A stretch of DNA of 38,851 bases from Chloroflexota bacterium (GCA_020629055.1 JAHDEB010000037.1:1-38851), one strand, 5' to 3'. Shown: positions 1 through 9,161, numbered from the stretch's first letter. Made by a program: numbers and translations. The notes: generated by a model from the sequence alone, not told the origin.

Positions 1-62
1 AAAATAGTTGGGGTGCTGAATAATTATAAACAAAGATTGCCGATCGGATGACGAACGAGCCT

Positions 63-1061
63 TTATCCTCGAATTTTTTCGAGTAAGCTGAGTGCAGGAC
101 TGGGTCGATGCCAAGTCTGGTAGGGTACCGCGACGGCTCCGAAGCGGCGCTTAAAGTCTTCTAGCCCCTGTTTGCCGGTGTTGGGGCCAAAGTGGAACAG
201 CTTGTGATTATTTTCGAACGCATATTTAATGATTTCAGTGATGATAAAGACGGTCGGCCGTAGTTTGAAAAACTCTGGACGTGATGCCATCACCCAGCCG
301 TCAAACCGGCCGTTCCATTGAAACGCTGTTGCCACAGAAACCGCTTTCCCCTCTAGCTCTGCAAACCACATAAAAAAGTTTTCCGGATATTTGGCCATAA
401 TCGCTTCGAACCGGTGCAGAAAGTCGCGATCTAACACATCCCCTTCCACATTTTCTCCCCAGCGCTTGTCTAACGTTTCTAAATAGATGTCGTAGAACAG
501 GTCAAAATCGGCCGCCAGATTAGCGGGGTCTGCACGCCTAAAAATGAGCCCGCTTTTTACCCCTTTTCGGTAGTTTGTCCGGTGGGTGCGGGTGTATTTG
601 GCAAAGACCTCATCAAACGTTGTATCAGTTAAATCGATCTCTGACCCGGTGAAGGTTTCAGTGTGGTAATCGGGCAGCGCCGTGCCATGTTGAATGCCGG
701 GTGTTTGGGTTAAATCAAAGCTGGCAAATGGGGAAAGGGGGATCGCGTTGAGGATCGCCTGATGCTCGGCCGCAGTTACCGGGCCATCTGCGATTAGCCC
801 ACCATAACATTGATCATACACGCTGTAGATGCGTTTGATCGGCCATATTCTGCTGTAGGAACACAGGGGAAGAACAAAATTGGTTCCGGTTGACAGCTGC
901 CCCATTAGGCTTGCATCGGCGTAGTTGGCAGACTTGGCTTTTGCCACTTCGAACCATGCTGGCGTTTGATAAAAACCGGCCTGTGGGTCTGCCTGTGCAA
1001 TGCGCCACCATTCTTCTTGATTATTGATTGCCGTTTTGCTGAGTTTTTTGATGAGAGACAT
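63..1061 (-). CDS. FemAB/GNAT-like acyl- or aminoacyltransferase, copy 2
   Basis: A 332-aa soluble protein of the GNAT fold group used by FemAB-type peptidoglycan-bridge enzymes and BioF2-like acetyltransferases. The C-terminal motif FGPNTGKQGLEDFKRRFGA, near residues 290-310, is typical of this group, and the N-terminus carries a FYQTPAWFEVA signature. No signal peptide or membrane segment is visible. It lies 15 bp downstream of a clearly paralogous gene (1077-2063) and is probably cotranscribed with it. The acceptor substrate cannot be read from the sequence. FemAB-like enzymes transfer amino acids or acyl groups to cell-wall precursors, exopolysaccharide or lipids, so an envelope-modification role is inferred. 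The family call is good and the specific reaction is unknown. Confidence 0.75.
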   Translation of the reverse strand: MSLIKKLSKTAINNQEEWWRIAQADPQAGFYQTPAWFEVAKAKSANYADASLMGQLSTGTNFVLPLCSYSRIWPIKRIYSVYDQCYGGLIADGPVTAAEHQAILNAIPLSPFASFDLTQTPGIQHGTALPDYHTETFTGSEIDLTDTTFDEVFAKYTRTHRTNYRKGVKSGLIFRRADPANLAADFDLFYDIYLETLDKRWGENVEGDVLDRDFLHRFEAIMAKYPENFFMWFAELEGKAVSVATAFQWNGRFDGWVMASRPEFFKLRPTVFIITEIIKYAFENNHKLFHFGPNTGKQGLEDFKRRFGAVAVPYQTWHRPSPALSLLEKIRG

Positions 1062-1076
1062 AGAAGTGGTAGGGGC

Positions 1077-2063
1077 TTATGACCTAAGTTTGTCGATTAA
1101 ATTTAAGATCGGACTGGGCTTTTCCCAAGTTTCGTAATAGGTGGTTTCTGCCCCAAATCGGCGTTTAAAGTCTTCTAGCCCCTGCTTGCCTAAGTTGGGA
1201 CCAAAATCGAATGTGGTAACACCTATTTCTAGCGCATGTTGAATAATGCCGGAAAGCAGGGCGATGGTCGGTTTGATCTTGAAATGTGCCGGTTTAGATA
1301 CGGTCGCCCAACTGTCTAGCCGATTGTTCCAGACGAAATCAATCTCGGCCGAAATCGCTTCTCCCTCTAACTCTGCAAACCACAAATAGATGTGTTCGGG
1401 ATATTTTTTCATCACCTGCGCGAAATTTTTGAAGAACTCACGCGACCAAATGTTTCCGATTTGCCCATCGGTCCAACGATTTTCGTAGGTGTCTAGATAC
1501 AGCTCGTAGAAGATGTCGAAGTCGTTGTCTAAGTCATCGAGATTTGCCTTGCGCACTTTAATCCCATGTTTAATCCCTTTTCGGTAATTTGAACGATGGG
1601 TGCGTGAGTAGTTGGCGACAACCTCTTCGAATGTTTTATTTTCAAGACTTAGTAGGGAGCTTGTAAAGGTGCCTGTTTCGAAGCTGGATAGTGGCTGCTT
1701 TGGCGGCACGCTAGGCGGTTCGGTTAAGTAAAAGCTAGTGAAAGGGGTAATCGGCAGTCGTTTTAAAATCGCCTGATAATCAGCGGCCGAGATCGGGCCG
1801 TTTGCAACAACCCCACCGTAACCATGATCAAATACTGAATAGAGCCGATTGAACGGCCATTGCCGCGCATAGGAGGTGAGGGGAAAAACATAGTCGGTCC
1901 CATTTTCGAGCGTGCCAAACAGACTTTTGTCTTCATATTTTGCATCGAAACATTGCGCCACTTCGAACCATGCAGGTGTTTGATAAAATGTCGCTGACTG
2001 GTCCTGTTTAGCAAGGGTCCACCATGTGTCGATATTGGTTAAATTTTCTTTCTGATTAAACAT
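1077..2063 (-). CDS. FemAB/GNAT-like acyl- or aminoacyltransferase, copy 1
   Basis: A 328-aa paralogue of the next gene on the same strand, and the first gene of the pair in the direction of transcription. The two align over their full length without large gaps. Shared blocks include FYQTPAWFEVA near the N-terminus, a YGG(L/V)(I/V)A(D/N)GP block, an RTHR(T/S)NYRKG block mid-protein and GKQGLEDFKRRFGA near the C-terminus. About half the residues look identical by eye. The protein is cytoplasmic with no signal peptide. It is divergent from the membrane-protein gene at 2292, with a 228-bp gap that must hold promoters for both directions. I see no strong promoter match there. The tandem duplication suggests related but distinct acceptors, as for FemA and FemB. 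That is inference. Confidence 0.75.
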   Translation of the reverse strand: MFNQKENLTNIDTWWTLAKQDQSATFYQTPAWFEVAQCFDAKYEDKSLFGTLENGTDYVFPLTSYARQWPFNRLYSVFDHGYGGVVANGPISAADYQAILKRLPITPFTSFYLTEPPSVPPKQPLSSFETGTFTSSLLSLENKTFEEVVANYSRTHRSNYRKGIKHGIKVRKANLDDLDNDFDIFYELYLDTYENRWTDGQIGNIWSREFFKNFAQVMKKYPEHIYLWFAELEGEAISAEIDFVWNNRLDSWATVSKPAHFKIKPTIALLSGIIQHALEIGVTTFDFGPNLGKQGLEDFKRRFGAETTYYETWEKPSPILNLIDKLRS

Positions 2064-2291
2064 GTCAAATGGACAAGGTCTGAACTAAATTGGAACTGCT
2101 TTTTCGTTCGTTTGTGTGTGAAGTAAGTGGCGTGCCCTGCTGCCTCAAGTATGGTGTTGGGATTGCTAAGCTGTCAATAACTCTCTGATTCTATTGTTGC
2201 CTTTGTTTGCACTTGCCGTCTGTTTAAGCCATATTCTACGGTGCTGGCTGGCTTGGCCTGAGTGAGACCTGAAATTTAGAGAGGAAAAATT

Positions 2292-3455
2292 ATGTTTGGT
2301 TCTGCAACTTTAGAAATCGCCTTAGGTATGATTTTCGTGTTTTTGTTATTAAGCGTTGTGTGCTCGACCATCAATGAATGGATCGCATCTGTCCTTAACC
2401 TTAGAGGGAAAACCTTGCAATCTGGCATTCGACGCCTGTTAGAAGACCCAGATGGTCAGCTGCTTGCACGAAAATTTTACGAACATCCTTTGGTTAAGGG
2501 GTTGGGTCGGGGAGACGCGAAAATTTTGCCATCTTATATACCGGCCGAGACCTTTACAACAGTTTTGATGGATATTTTGGTCCCTACCGAATTGGGGAAT
2601 CCCAAACCCTTGAGAGAAGTGTACCTCGAGATCCAAGAAAAAATAAAACTAATGCCGGCCGAAAATAGCGAATTTGGCCGAATGATAATGATTTTGATGG
2701 ATGAGACTGGGCTATCAAAAGCACAGTTGGATGAGCTCAAAGAAGGATGGGAGCAAATCGATCATTTACGTGGGGAGCTAAAAAAATTACAGTCGGCCGA
2801 ATCTGAATTATTAAATGTGCCCCAAATTCAAGAATTGCTCGGCACGATTACCGCGATGGAGGCGAAGCTTTTGGTAGCAGAAAAGGCGGCTGACACAGCG
2901 ATTTTGCAAGCGCGGAAAAAAGTGGGTGACCATTTTGATAATGCGATGGATCGTGTGTCAGGCTGGTATAAACGACAGGCGGCTGTCGGTATTTTCGGTT
3001 TGGCCCTTGTTGTGACCGTCTTTTTAAACGTCGATAGCATCACACTGGCAAATAGCCTGGCGAATAATCCATCTTTGAGAAGTGCGGTTGTGGCCGCAGC
3101 TGATCAAGGGGCGGACGAATTGCGCGAAACGGTGAGTGCGGTTACAGAATCAGCCGGCACGGCCGATGTGCTGGATGAATTAGACCAGCTAGGATTGCCG
3201 ATCGGTTGGAATGAACATACGATTCCAAAAACGGTGCCGGACCTGATTAACCGACTATTGGGCTGGTTTATTACCACGATCGCTGTCTCAATGGGAGCCC
3301 CATTTTGGTTTGACCTTTTAAGTAAAGTTTCTAATTTGCGAATGGTGGGCAAAAAGCCAGACCGCATGGCTGAGGTCGCGATGCCACAAATTATTGTTCA
3401 AGCCCCTGGGGTATTGCCACAGCCTATGGTCACGGTCAGGAATCGTGAGGGTTAA
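2292..3455 (+). CDS. Membrane protein of unknown function with central coiled coil
   Basis: A 387-aa protein whose start follows a purine-rich AGAGAGGAAA ribosome-binding region. The N-terminus is one long hydrophobic segment (about residues 5-30, LEIALGMIFVFLLLSVVCST) running into an amphipathic NEWIASVLNLRGKTL stretch. Residues about 130-225 are charged and coiled-coil-like. Two further hydrophobic segments lie near residues 230-250 and 320-345, the latter ending in GAPFWFDLLSKVSNLR. I recall this N-terminal/C-terminal combination from a widespread uncharacterised bacterial membrane family, but I cannot name a function. The gene is followed 47 bp later by tex and may share its transcript. 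No catalytic motif is visible. Confidence 0.7.
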   Translation: MFGSATLEIALGMIFVFLLLSVVCSTINEWIASVLNLRGKTLQSGIRRLLEDPDGQLLARKFYEHPLVKGLGRGDAKILPSYIPAETFTTVLMDILVPTELGNPKPLREVYLEIQEKIKLMPAENSEFGRMIMILMDETGLSKAQLDELKEGWEQIDHLRGELKKLQSAESELLNVPQIQELLGTITAMEAKLLVAEKAADTAILQARKKVGDHFDNAMDRVSGWYKRQAAVGIFGLALVVTVFLNVDSITLANSLANNPSLRSAVVAAADQGADELRETVSAVTESAGTADVLDELDQLGLPIGWNEHTIPKTVPDLINRLLGWFITTIAVSMGAPFWFDLLSKVSNLRMVGKKPDRMAEVAMPQIIVQAPGVLPQPMVTVRNREG

Positions 3456-3502
3456 CGGGGCAAACTTTTCTCTGTAGAACCAACTTTATATAATTGATCA
3501 CT

Positions 3503-5623
3503 ATGAATCACGCACAACTTATCGCTACCGAACTTAGCATCCAACCGGCCCAAGTTGCCGCAACCATTGCCTTATTAGACGAGGGGAATACGCTCCCATT
3601 TATTGCACGCTATCGCAAAGAAAAAACGGGCGAGCTGGACGAGAAACAGCTGAGGGCGATCGTTGACCGGTTGGACAAGTTGCGCGCGATTGATGAGCGG
3701 CGCCAAACGATTGTGAAAGCGATTGATGAGCAAGGGAAGCTATCAGACACTTTGCTTAGGAGCCTTCAGGCGGCCGATAGCCTGACCTTGTTAGAAGACC
3801 TTTATCAGCCTTATAAAATTAAGAAGCAGTCACGGGCTGAAAAGGCGCGTCAGCTGGGGCTACAGCCATTGGCTGATCTAATTATCGCGCAACCGAAAAA
3901 TGCTGAGTCTTTGCAAAAGCTGTCTCAGCCGTTTGTGGGGGAAGATTTAGATGATAGCGATGCGGTCTGGCAAGGGGCGCGTGACATTGTGGCTGAAGCG
4001 ATTAGCGATCATCCGAAAATTCGGGGTGAGGTGCGAGAAAAGGCGTTGCAATATGCGATAGTGCAGGTGCAAAAGATTAAATCGGCCGAAGACCCGAAAG
4101 AAACATATAAACTCTACTACGATTTTGAACAGCGGTTGGATCGTTTACGGCCGCATCAAATTATGGCGCTAAATCGGGGAGAGAGTGAAAAGATTTTACG
4201 CATTAAGACGGTGATCGACCGGCGAGATTGGCTGCGGGCGATTGCCAAACGTTTCTTGCCTCGCAATCATTCGCCGTTTACCAAGCAGCTAGAAGTAGCT
4301 ATCGAAGATGCGGCCGCACGGTTGTTATTGCCTGCGATTGAGCGGGACGTGCGCCGAACCCTCTCAGATGCTTCGGAAGGGCATGCGATCGATGTGTTTG
4401 CTGAAAACCTGCGTGGTTTATTGGGGCAACCGCCGATTGCGGATCAGGTTGTGTTGGGATTAGACCCTGCATATCGGACCGGCTGTAAGCTGGCGGTAAT
4501 CGACCCGACCGGCCGTGTGTTAGACCACAACACGATTTATCCGCATGCACCCCAAAAGCAGTGGGATAAATCGCTCAAGACGTTGGCGATGCTGGTCGAA
4601 AAATATGACGTGGCCTTAATTTCGATCGGGAATGGCACCGCCTCACGGGAGTCTGAAAAATTAGTTGCCGAGCTGATTGGCAAAGTCAAGAAAGCGAACT
4701 TAGCCTATTTGGTGACCAATGAGGCGGGCGCCAGCGTTTATTCGGCTAGTGAATTGGCCGGTGATGAATTGCCTGATCTCGATGTTTCGATACGTGGAGC
4801 TGTGTCGATTGCGCGTCGGGTGCAGGACCCGTTGGCCGAGTTGGTCAAAATCGACCCGAAAGCGATCGGCGTTGGGCTATATCAGCATGATGTCAATCAA
4901 AAACGGCTGGCCCAAACGCTAGAGGGGGTGGTCGAGTCGGTCGTCAATGAGGTAGGGGTTGATGTTAATTCAGCTTCGCCCGCATTGTTAGAACATGTTG
5001 CCGGCATCGGCCCGCGTGTGGCCCAGAACATTGTGGCTTATCGAGATGAAAATGGTGAATTCTCTGATCGGGCCGGAATAAAAAAGGTTGTGGGGCTAGG
5101 CCCCAAGGCGTTTGAGCAAGCGGCCGGATTTTTGCGCGTGCGTAACGGAAAAAGCTGGCTAGATAATAGCGCCATCCACCCGGAAAGTTATGACTTGGCC
5201 AAGAAGGTGATGATTAAGGCGGGGATTGATTTGAAAGGGAGTATGCGGATTGAAGAACGGGAGGATCGGTTAAAGCCACTCGATGCAGCCGAAGTGGCGG
5301 CCGAACTGAATGCGGGCGTTCCAACCCTAACTGACATTATGGAGCAGCTTATTCGGCCGGGGCGGGACCCACGTGCCGATATGCCAACGCCGATTTTACG
5401 CAGTGATGTGATGTCGATGGAAGATCTAAAAGTGGGGATGAGCCTAAATGGAACGGTGCAAAACGTAGTCGATTTCGGCTGTTTTGTCGATATCGGTGTT
5501 AAGCAATCCGGCTTGTTGCACCGGTCACAAATTCGCGGTAGCTGGCCGAGTGTGGGTGACGTCATCGAGTTAAAGATTTTGACGATTGATCAGGAACGCG
5601 GCCGCATCGGACTAGGATTATAA
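3503..5623 (+). CDS. tex: Tex family transcription accessory / RNA-binding protein
   Basis: A 706-aa homologue of Tex, a cytoplasmic nucleic-acid-binding protein linked to transcript quality control and gene expression. Domains in order are: an N-terminal helical Tex region (about 1-190) with the characteristic LPFIARYRKEKTG segment; a YqgF-like RNase H fold starting near residue 315 (VVLGLDPAYRTGCKLAVID); a helix-hairpin-helix region near 480-560 (GIGPRVAQNIVAYRDENGEF); and a C-terminal S1 RNA-binding domain (about 640-706). The protein ends directly after the S1 domain, so it is slightly shorter than typical 720-780 aa members. An in-frame TTG at 3494 would add three residues. I prefer the ATG at 3503, since neither has a strong Shine-Dalgarno sequence. 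Confidence in the family is very high. Confidence 0.95.
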   Translation: MNHAQLIATELSIQPAQVAATIALLDEGNTLPFIARYRKEKTGELDEKQLRAIVDRLDKLRAIDERRQTIVKAIDEQGKLSDTLLRSLQAADSLTLLEDLYQPYKIKKQSRAEKARQLGLQPLADLIIAQPKNAESLQKLSQPFVGEDLDDSDAVWQGARDIVAEAISDHPKIRGEVREKALQYAIVQVQKIKSAEDPKETYKLYYDFEQRLDRLRPHQIMALNRGESEKILRIKTVIDRRDWLRAIAKRFLPRNHSPFTKQLEVAIEDAAARLLLPAIERDVRRTLSDASEGHAIDVFAENLRGLLGQPPIADQVVLGLDPAYRTGCKLAVIDPTGRVLDHNTIYPHAPQKQWDKSLKTLAMLVEKYDVALISIGNGTASRESEKLVAELIGKVKKANLAYLVTNEAGASVYSASELAGDELPDLDVSIRGAVSIARRVQDPLAELVKIDPKAIGVGLYQHDVNQKRLAQTLEGVVESVVNEVGVDVNSASPALLEHVAGIGPRVAQNIVAYRDENGEFSDRAGIKKVVGLGPKAFEQAAGFLRVRNGKSWLDNSAIHPESYDLAKKVMIKAGIDLKGSMRIEEREDRLKPLDAAEVAAELNAGVPTLTDIMEQLIRPGRDPRADMPTPILRSDVMSMEDLKVGMSLNGTVQNVVDFGCFVDIGVKQSGLLHRSQIRGSWPSVGDVIELKILTIDQERGRIGLGL

Positions 5624-5828
5624 AACCTGGCGGCGGGTTTGATTTAGCTTTTTCATTTTTATGAGGGAATTACGCTACAAAAAGGGGCCGGCTCCCTATT
5701 TGCGGGCAGGCTAAGATCTGCATTTCAACACTGGCTTGAGCAAAGCGCTTATACGATGCCCTTAAAGGTTTTTCACCTAAAAAAGCTTGCTACCATGTGG
5801 TTATCGTGACCAAGGTTTAAACTAAATA

Positions 5829-5907
5829 GGACTTTCGCTTACAATCGAGTATTGAGTTTGTCGAAGTGCGGTTTATTCCCTTCGACAGGATGAGGGAGCG
5901 AAAGTCC
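5829..5907. repeat. Dispersed repeat with inverted ends, copy 1
   Basis: A 79-bp element bounded by an 11-bp inverted repeat, GGACTTTCGCT at 5829-5839 and AGCGAAAGTCC at 5897-5907. Its first 39 bp recur in reverse orientation at 19110-19148 with 35 of 39 positions identical by eye. It contains internal TTGTCGAAG and CTTCGACA segments that can pair. The size, inverted ends and lack of coding potential suggest a small non-autonomous repeat family. Confidence 0.7.
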
Positions 5908-5920
5908 TTCTAAAAACAAA

Positions 5921-5960
5921 AAAAAAGCGACTTGAATAATATTTTCAAGCCGCTTTTTTT
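5921..5960. terminator. Bidirectional Rho-independent terminator
   Basis: The arm AAGCGACTTGAA (5925-5936) pairs with TTCAAGCCGCTT (5944-5955) around a 7-nt loop, with one mismatch. It is preceded by an A-run and followed by a T-run, so it works in both directions. On the minus strand it lies about 50 bp past the stop of the small protein gene at 6008. On the plus strand it can end tex readthrough. Confidence 0.85.
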
Positions 5961-6007
5961 ATTTTCTTTGAATTTATCGCGTGATAAATCCTAAAAAAGG
6001 AGAGGAT

Positions 6008-6169
6008 TTATTTGCGAGCAAAAAGGTTGATGACCGAGGCCATAATCCCTTTGTTGTTTTTGTTAGCAGGTGTATTTTTGATCAACCGAGCTTTCGGAGA
6101 CTCAGTTAGGAATTCGCGACGAACGGTCCCTGCTTGATAATCGAATGTAAATTGTTGTTTTAATTCCAT
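6008..6169 (-). CDS. 53-aa protein of unknown function
   Basis: A longer reading frame extends to 6310, but the ATG at 6167-6169 is the convincing start. It is preceded on the minus strand by CTGGAGG with 8 nt spacing, and the upstream extension would cross the promoter region of the divergent regulator. The product begins MELKQQFTFDYQAGTVRREF and ends in a basic, hydrophobic VINLFARK tail. It has no Cys, no signal peptide and no recognised domain. It is divergent from the XRE-STAND regulator at 6289, shares its repeat-rich control region, and is followed by a terminator. A regulated peptide, antitoxin-like partner or STAND effector are all possible. None is shown by the sequence. Confidence 0.65.
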   Translation of the reverse strand: MELKQQFTFDYQAGTVRREFLTESPKARLIKNTPANKNNKGIMASVINLFARK

Positions 6170-6220
6170 GACTTTAACCTCCAGTTGGTTAGTTGTTTTA
6201 TTTGATGTATGTATTAAACA

Positions 6221-6279
6221 CCTAAGCGTAATCGGTTTGGTACCCTTCGCAGGTACGCTAAGGGGTACACAAGGGGTAC
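6221..6279. promoter_or_regulatory. Operator-like repeat cluster between divergent genes
   Basis: AAGGGGTAC occurs twice in direct orientation (6260-6268 and 6271-6279, 11-bp period). Its inverse, GGTACCCTT, lies at 6239-6247. An outer inverted pair, CCTAAGCGTA (6221-6230) and TACGCTAAGG (6253-6262, one mismatch), overlaps it. The cluster ends 9 bp before the ATG of the XRE-STAND gene, which suits autorepression by its N-terminal helix-turn-helix. The binding protein is inferred. Confidence 0.5.
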
Positions 6280-6288
6280 AATAGATGC

Positions 6289-9150
6289 ATGCATGAAATT
6301 CCAGTGTCATTGGGCGAATGGGTACAACAACTTCGGGGGCGATTGGGGCTAACGCGCAAAGAACTTGCGTTGAAGGTTGGTTGCTCTCCGGTGACGATTA
6401 AAAAAATAGAAAGGGATGAGCGTAATCCGTCTCATCAAATTGCGGAGCTGCTAGCGGTGCATCTGCAATTGGGGCCGGGGCAGTACGATGCGTTTATGAG
6501 GAAAGCGCGTGGGGAATATGTGGAAGGGGAGATCGCTGCGGATGCTGAGCGCGATGACGAAGCTTATCGGCCGTTGGTTTATTTACCAGAAAAGAGCGGC
6601 CTGTTAATCGGCCGAGAGCCGGAGTTAGAACGCTTGACTGTGATTCTTAGTGACCCGGCCCAGATGCTTGTGACCCTCGTTGGTAGTGGGGGGATTGGCA
6701 AATCTCAGCTGGCATTATGGCTGGCCCATCTTTTAAGAGAAGAACAACCGGCTTTATTTACCGATGGGGTGGTGTGGGTTGACTTTACAGCCCACAAAGA
6801 AGGGAGCCACATTGTGCCTGCGATCGCCAAAGCGTTAAAGCTGCCGATTGAAAAGGAAGCTCGATTGCCGGAAAAGCAGCTGCTTGACTGGCTGCGTTTA
6901 AAAAATATGCTTCTGATTTTCGATAACTTTGATCATTTGATCGATGAATCGGGCTTTGTCTCAAACTTGCTGGGGGTAGCACCGGCTGTGAAAGTTCTAG
7001 TGACTTCACGCCAGCGGTTGAATTTGCAAGAGGAGCAGGTTTTTCCGGTGGAAGGATTGGGATACCCTCAATCTGTTGATGCCTTGCACGATGGCAGTTA
7101 TGCTGCGATCGATCTGTTTGTAGAGACGGCCCGCAAGGTTGAACCGAATTTTCAGCTGACGGTTGAAAACGCCGAGGGGGTGGTGAAGCTGTGCCAATTG
7201 GTTGCTGGAATGCCACTTAGCATTCAGATGGCGGCCGCGTGGGTTGATATGTTATCGACGGCCGAAATCGCTGATGAAATTAAGAACAGCCTTGATTTTC
7301 TAGAGACAAATTTGCGCAATTTCCCTGAGCGACACAAGAGTATTCGGGCTGTGTTTGATGCGTCTTGGGAGAAGTTAAGCGCACGAGAAAAGAAGATTTT
7401 CGGCCGCTTGTCTATTTTCCAAGGGGGCTTTAGCCGACAGGCTGCAGGGGCTGTCTCTGGAGCTTCGTTGACTGTTTTGGCGAGGCTCGTCGATCGCTCG
7501 CTGATCCATTATGACAGCCAGCAAGAGCAATACCATCTCAATGAACTGCTGCGCCAATATGGAGAAGGGCAATTTACTGAACATGAATCGGTTGAGGCGC
7601 AAAATGATTTGCACGAGCGGCATAGCATCTATTATTTAGAGCTTTTAGCCGAGTTCAATGATCAAATTAAAGGGAAAGGACAGCAGACGGCGATTAGCCA
7701 AATCGGCCGAGATTTAAAAAATGTGCGCATGGCTTGGCGCTGGGCCATTGACCATGCGAAGACCGATCTCATTAAAATCGGAATGGAGCCCTTGGCGAAC
7801 TTTTTAGAGTTCAAGGGGCGTTATCGTGAGGGTGAAGCGACCTTTTTAACGATGGCCAAAGCGTTGGGGAAGCAGAGCAATCCGATTTTGCACCTGAAAG
7901 CGTTAGCGTTTTTGAGCGTGTTTGAATTTTCTTTGGACAAAATCGAAAAAGGTGAGCGATCTTTGGCGGCAGCGATCGAAATCATTGATGAGCTGGTGGC
8001 TGATGGCAAAAATGTAGATCGGGAACGGGCTTTTGTTTATGCATTAATGGGGCATTCGAAGATGTCGCAAGATGTGATCGAAGCTGAAAATTGCTTTTTA
8101 AAGGCATTGGACCTTTATCGATCATTGGGGATGGCTTGGGAACAAGCCTCGATGATGACGATGATCGGGTCGGCCGTTCGTTTGCAGGCTAACTTTTCAG
8201 AGGCGCATGATTGGTTGTCGAAAAGTTTAGCCATTCGGCAAAGTGAAGGGGATTTGATCGGTGCGGCTGAAACGCTGGCAACCCTGAGCGAGCTGTCACG
8301 AAATCAAGGTAAATTTTACGAGGCGATATTGCTGGCGCAGAACAGCGTTGATTTAGCGCGCCAAATTCAGAATGACAACGTTCTTGCGCTGGGGTTGGCC
8401 GAGCTGGCGATGGCGGCCTACTATGAAGGCTCGTTTGCCAAGCAGCACCAATATTTATTAGAGTCTTTGGCCTTATTTCAGGACCAGAAAAACGTCAGTA
8501 TGCTGCCCTTGACCTATTTTCGCCTTTGCCTAGGGAATGCGGCTTTAGGGCAATTTGAGTCTGCGACGATTAATGCGCAACGTGGGTTAAATTTGGCTAG
8601 GGAAACGGGCAACCAATTTCAAACGGCCCTTTTATTGAAAGGGGAGGCGATTGTCGCTTTGGCGACCGGCTACTATGATTCTGGGAAGCAGATTCTTGAA
8701 GAAAGTTTGACCAATTTTGCGGATGGCATCCATCAAGCGGATCGAAACTCGGCCGTGGCACTGTTGGGATTTGCAGAGTACCACATCGGTAATCCGACCC
8801 CGGCGAAGCGGTGTTTTTGTGAGGCATTAAAGACGGCGATCGCTTTAAATGACCCGATTTCGTTGATTCTAACCTACAGCATTTCGGCCGTTGTGCTTTC
8901 GGATGAGGGAGAGCTTGAAAAGGCGATTATTTTGTGGGAGATGGTCAAACGGCTAAGTTGGCCTTTTCAAAAGTCCGCATGGAACCGCAATCTTTTTGGG
9001 GATCGGTTGAACGCTGTGCAAGAGTCGCTGACGGCCGAGCAGATTGAGACAATCGAGGCGCATGTACAGCGTAACAGCTTGTGGGATGAAGCGGCTAATT
9101 TGTTGGCTCATATCGAAGCCAAAGAGTGGAACCGGCCTCCTCGGGCATAG
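6289..9150 (+). CDS. XRE-family STAND ATPase with TPR repeats (transcriptional regulator)
   Basis: A 953-aa protein in three parts. Residues 8-62 form an XRE helix-turn-helix (LTRKELALKVGCSPVTIKKIE). Residues about 105-400 form an NB-ARC-like ATPase with Walker A GSGGIGKS (132-139), Walker B LLIFDN (208-213) and a GMPLSIQMAA segment typical of the NB-ARC lid. From about residue 440 to the C-terminus are degenerate TPR-like helical repeats (for example the ASMMTMIGSAVRLQANFSEA region). This is the AfsR/MalT-like signal-integrating regulator plan common in Chloroflexota and actinobacteria: ligand sensed by TPRs, ATP-dependent assembly, DNA bound by the N-terminus. The ATG lacks a clear Shine-Dalgarno sequence, so a near-leaderless mRNA is possible. 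The target genes are unknown. Confidence 0.85.
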   Translation: MHEIPVSLGEWVQQLRGRLGLTRKELALKVGCSPVTIKKIERDERNPSHQIAELLAVHLQLGPGQYDAFMRKARGEYVEGEIAADAERDDEAYRPLVYLPEKSGLLIGREPELERLTVILSDPAQMLVTLVGSGGIGKSQLALWLAHLLREEQPALFTDGVVWVDFTAHKEGSHIVPAIAKALKLPIEKEARLPEKQLLDWLRLKNMLLIFDNFDHLIDESGFVSNLLGVAPAVKVLVTSRQRLNLQEEQVFPVEGLGYPQSVDALHDGSYAAIDLFVETARKVEPNFQLTVENAEGVVKLCQLVAGMPLSIQMAAAWVDMLSTAEIADEIKNSLDFLETNLRNFPERHKSIRAVFDASWEKLSAREKKIFGRLSIFQGGFSRQAAGAVSGASLTVLARLVDRSLIHYDSQQEQYHLNELLRQYGEGQFTEHESVEAQNDLHERHSIYYLELLAEFNDQIKGKGQQTAISQIGRDLKNVRMAWRWAIDHAKTDLIKIGMEPLANFLEFKGRYREGEATFLTMAKALGKQSNPILHLKALAFLSVFEFSLDKIEKGERSLAAAIEIIDELVADGKNVDRERAFVYALMGHSKMSQDVIEAENCFLKALDLYRSLGMAWEQASMMTMIGSAVRLQANFSEAHDWLSKSLAIRQSEGDLIGAAETLATLSELSRNQGKFYEAILLAQNSVDLARQIQNDNVLALGLAELAMAAYYEGSFAKQHQYLLESLALFQDQKNVSMLPLTYFRLCLGNAALGQFESATINAQRGLNLARETGNQFQTALLLKGEAIVALATGYYDSGKQILEESLTNFADGIHQADRNSAVALLGFAEYHIGNPTPAKRCFCEALKTAIALNDPISLILTYSISAVVLSDEGELEKAIILWEMVKRLSWPFQKSAWNRNLFGDRLNAVQESLTAEQIETIEAHVQRNSLWDEAANLLAHIEAKEWNRPPRA

Positions 9151-9161
9151 CTGAATTCAGG

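Larger units (their letters stand above)
5624..6007. other. Intergenic region tex / small protein
   Basis: 384 bp without a gene. It holds a dispersed inverted-end repeat (5829-5907) and a strong bidirectional terminator (5921-5960), both annotated separately. Apart from a weak AAACC/GGTTT hairpin just after the tex stop, I see no supported feature between 5640 and 5828. Confidence 0.5.

Noticed and set aside
6289-9150. Antiphage defence system built on the STAND ATPase
   Set aside because: The N-terminal XRE DNA-binding domain and TPR C-terminus fit a transcriptional regulator better than an Avs-type defence STAND, which carries a nuclease or other effector domain. No defence genes are nearby.
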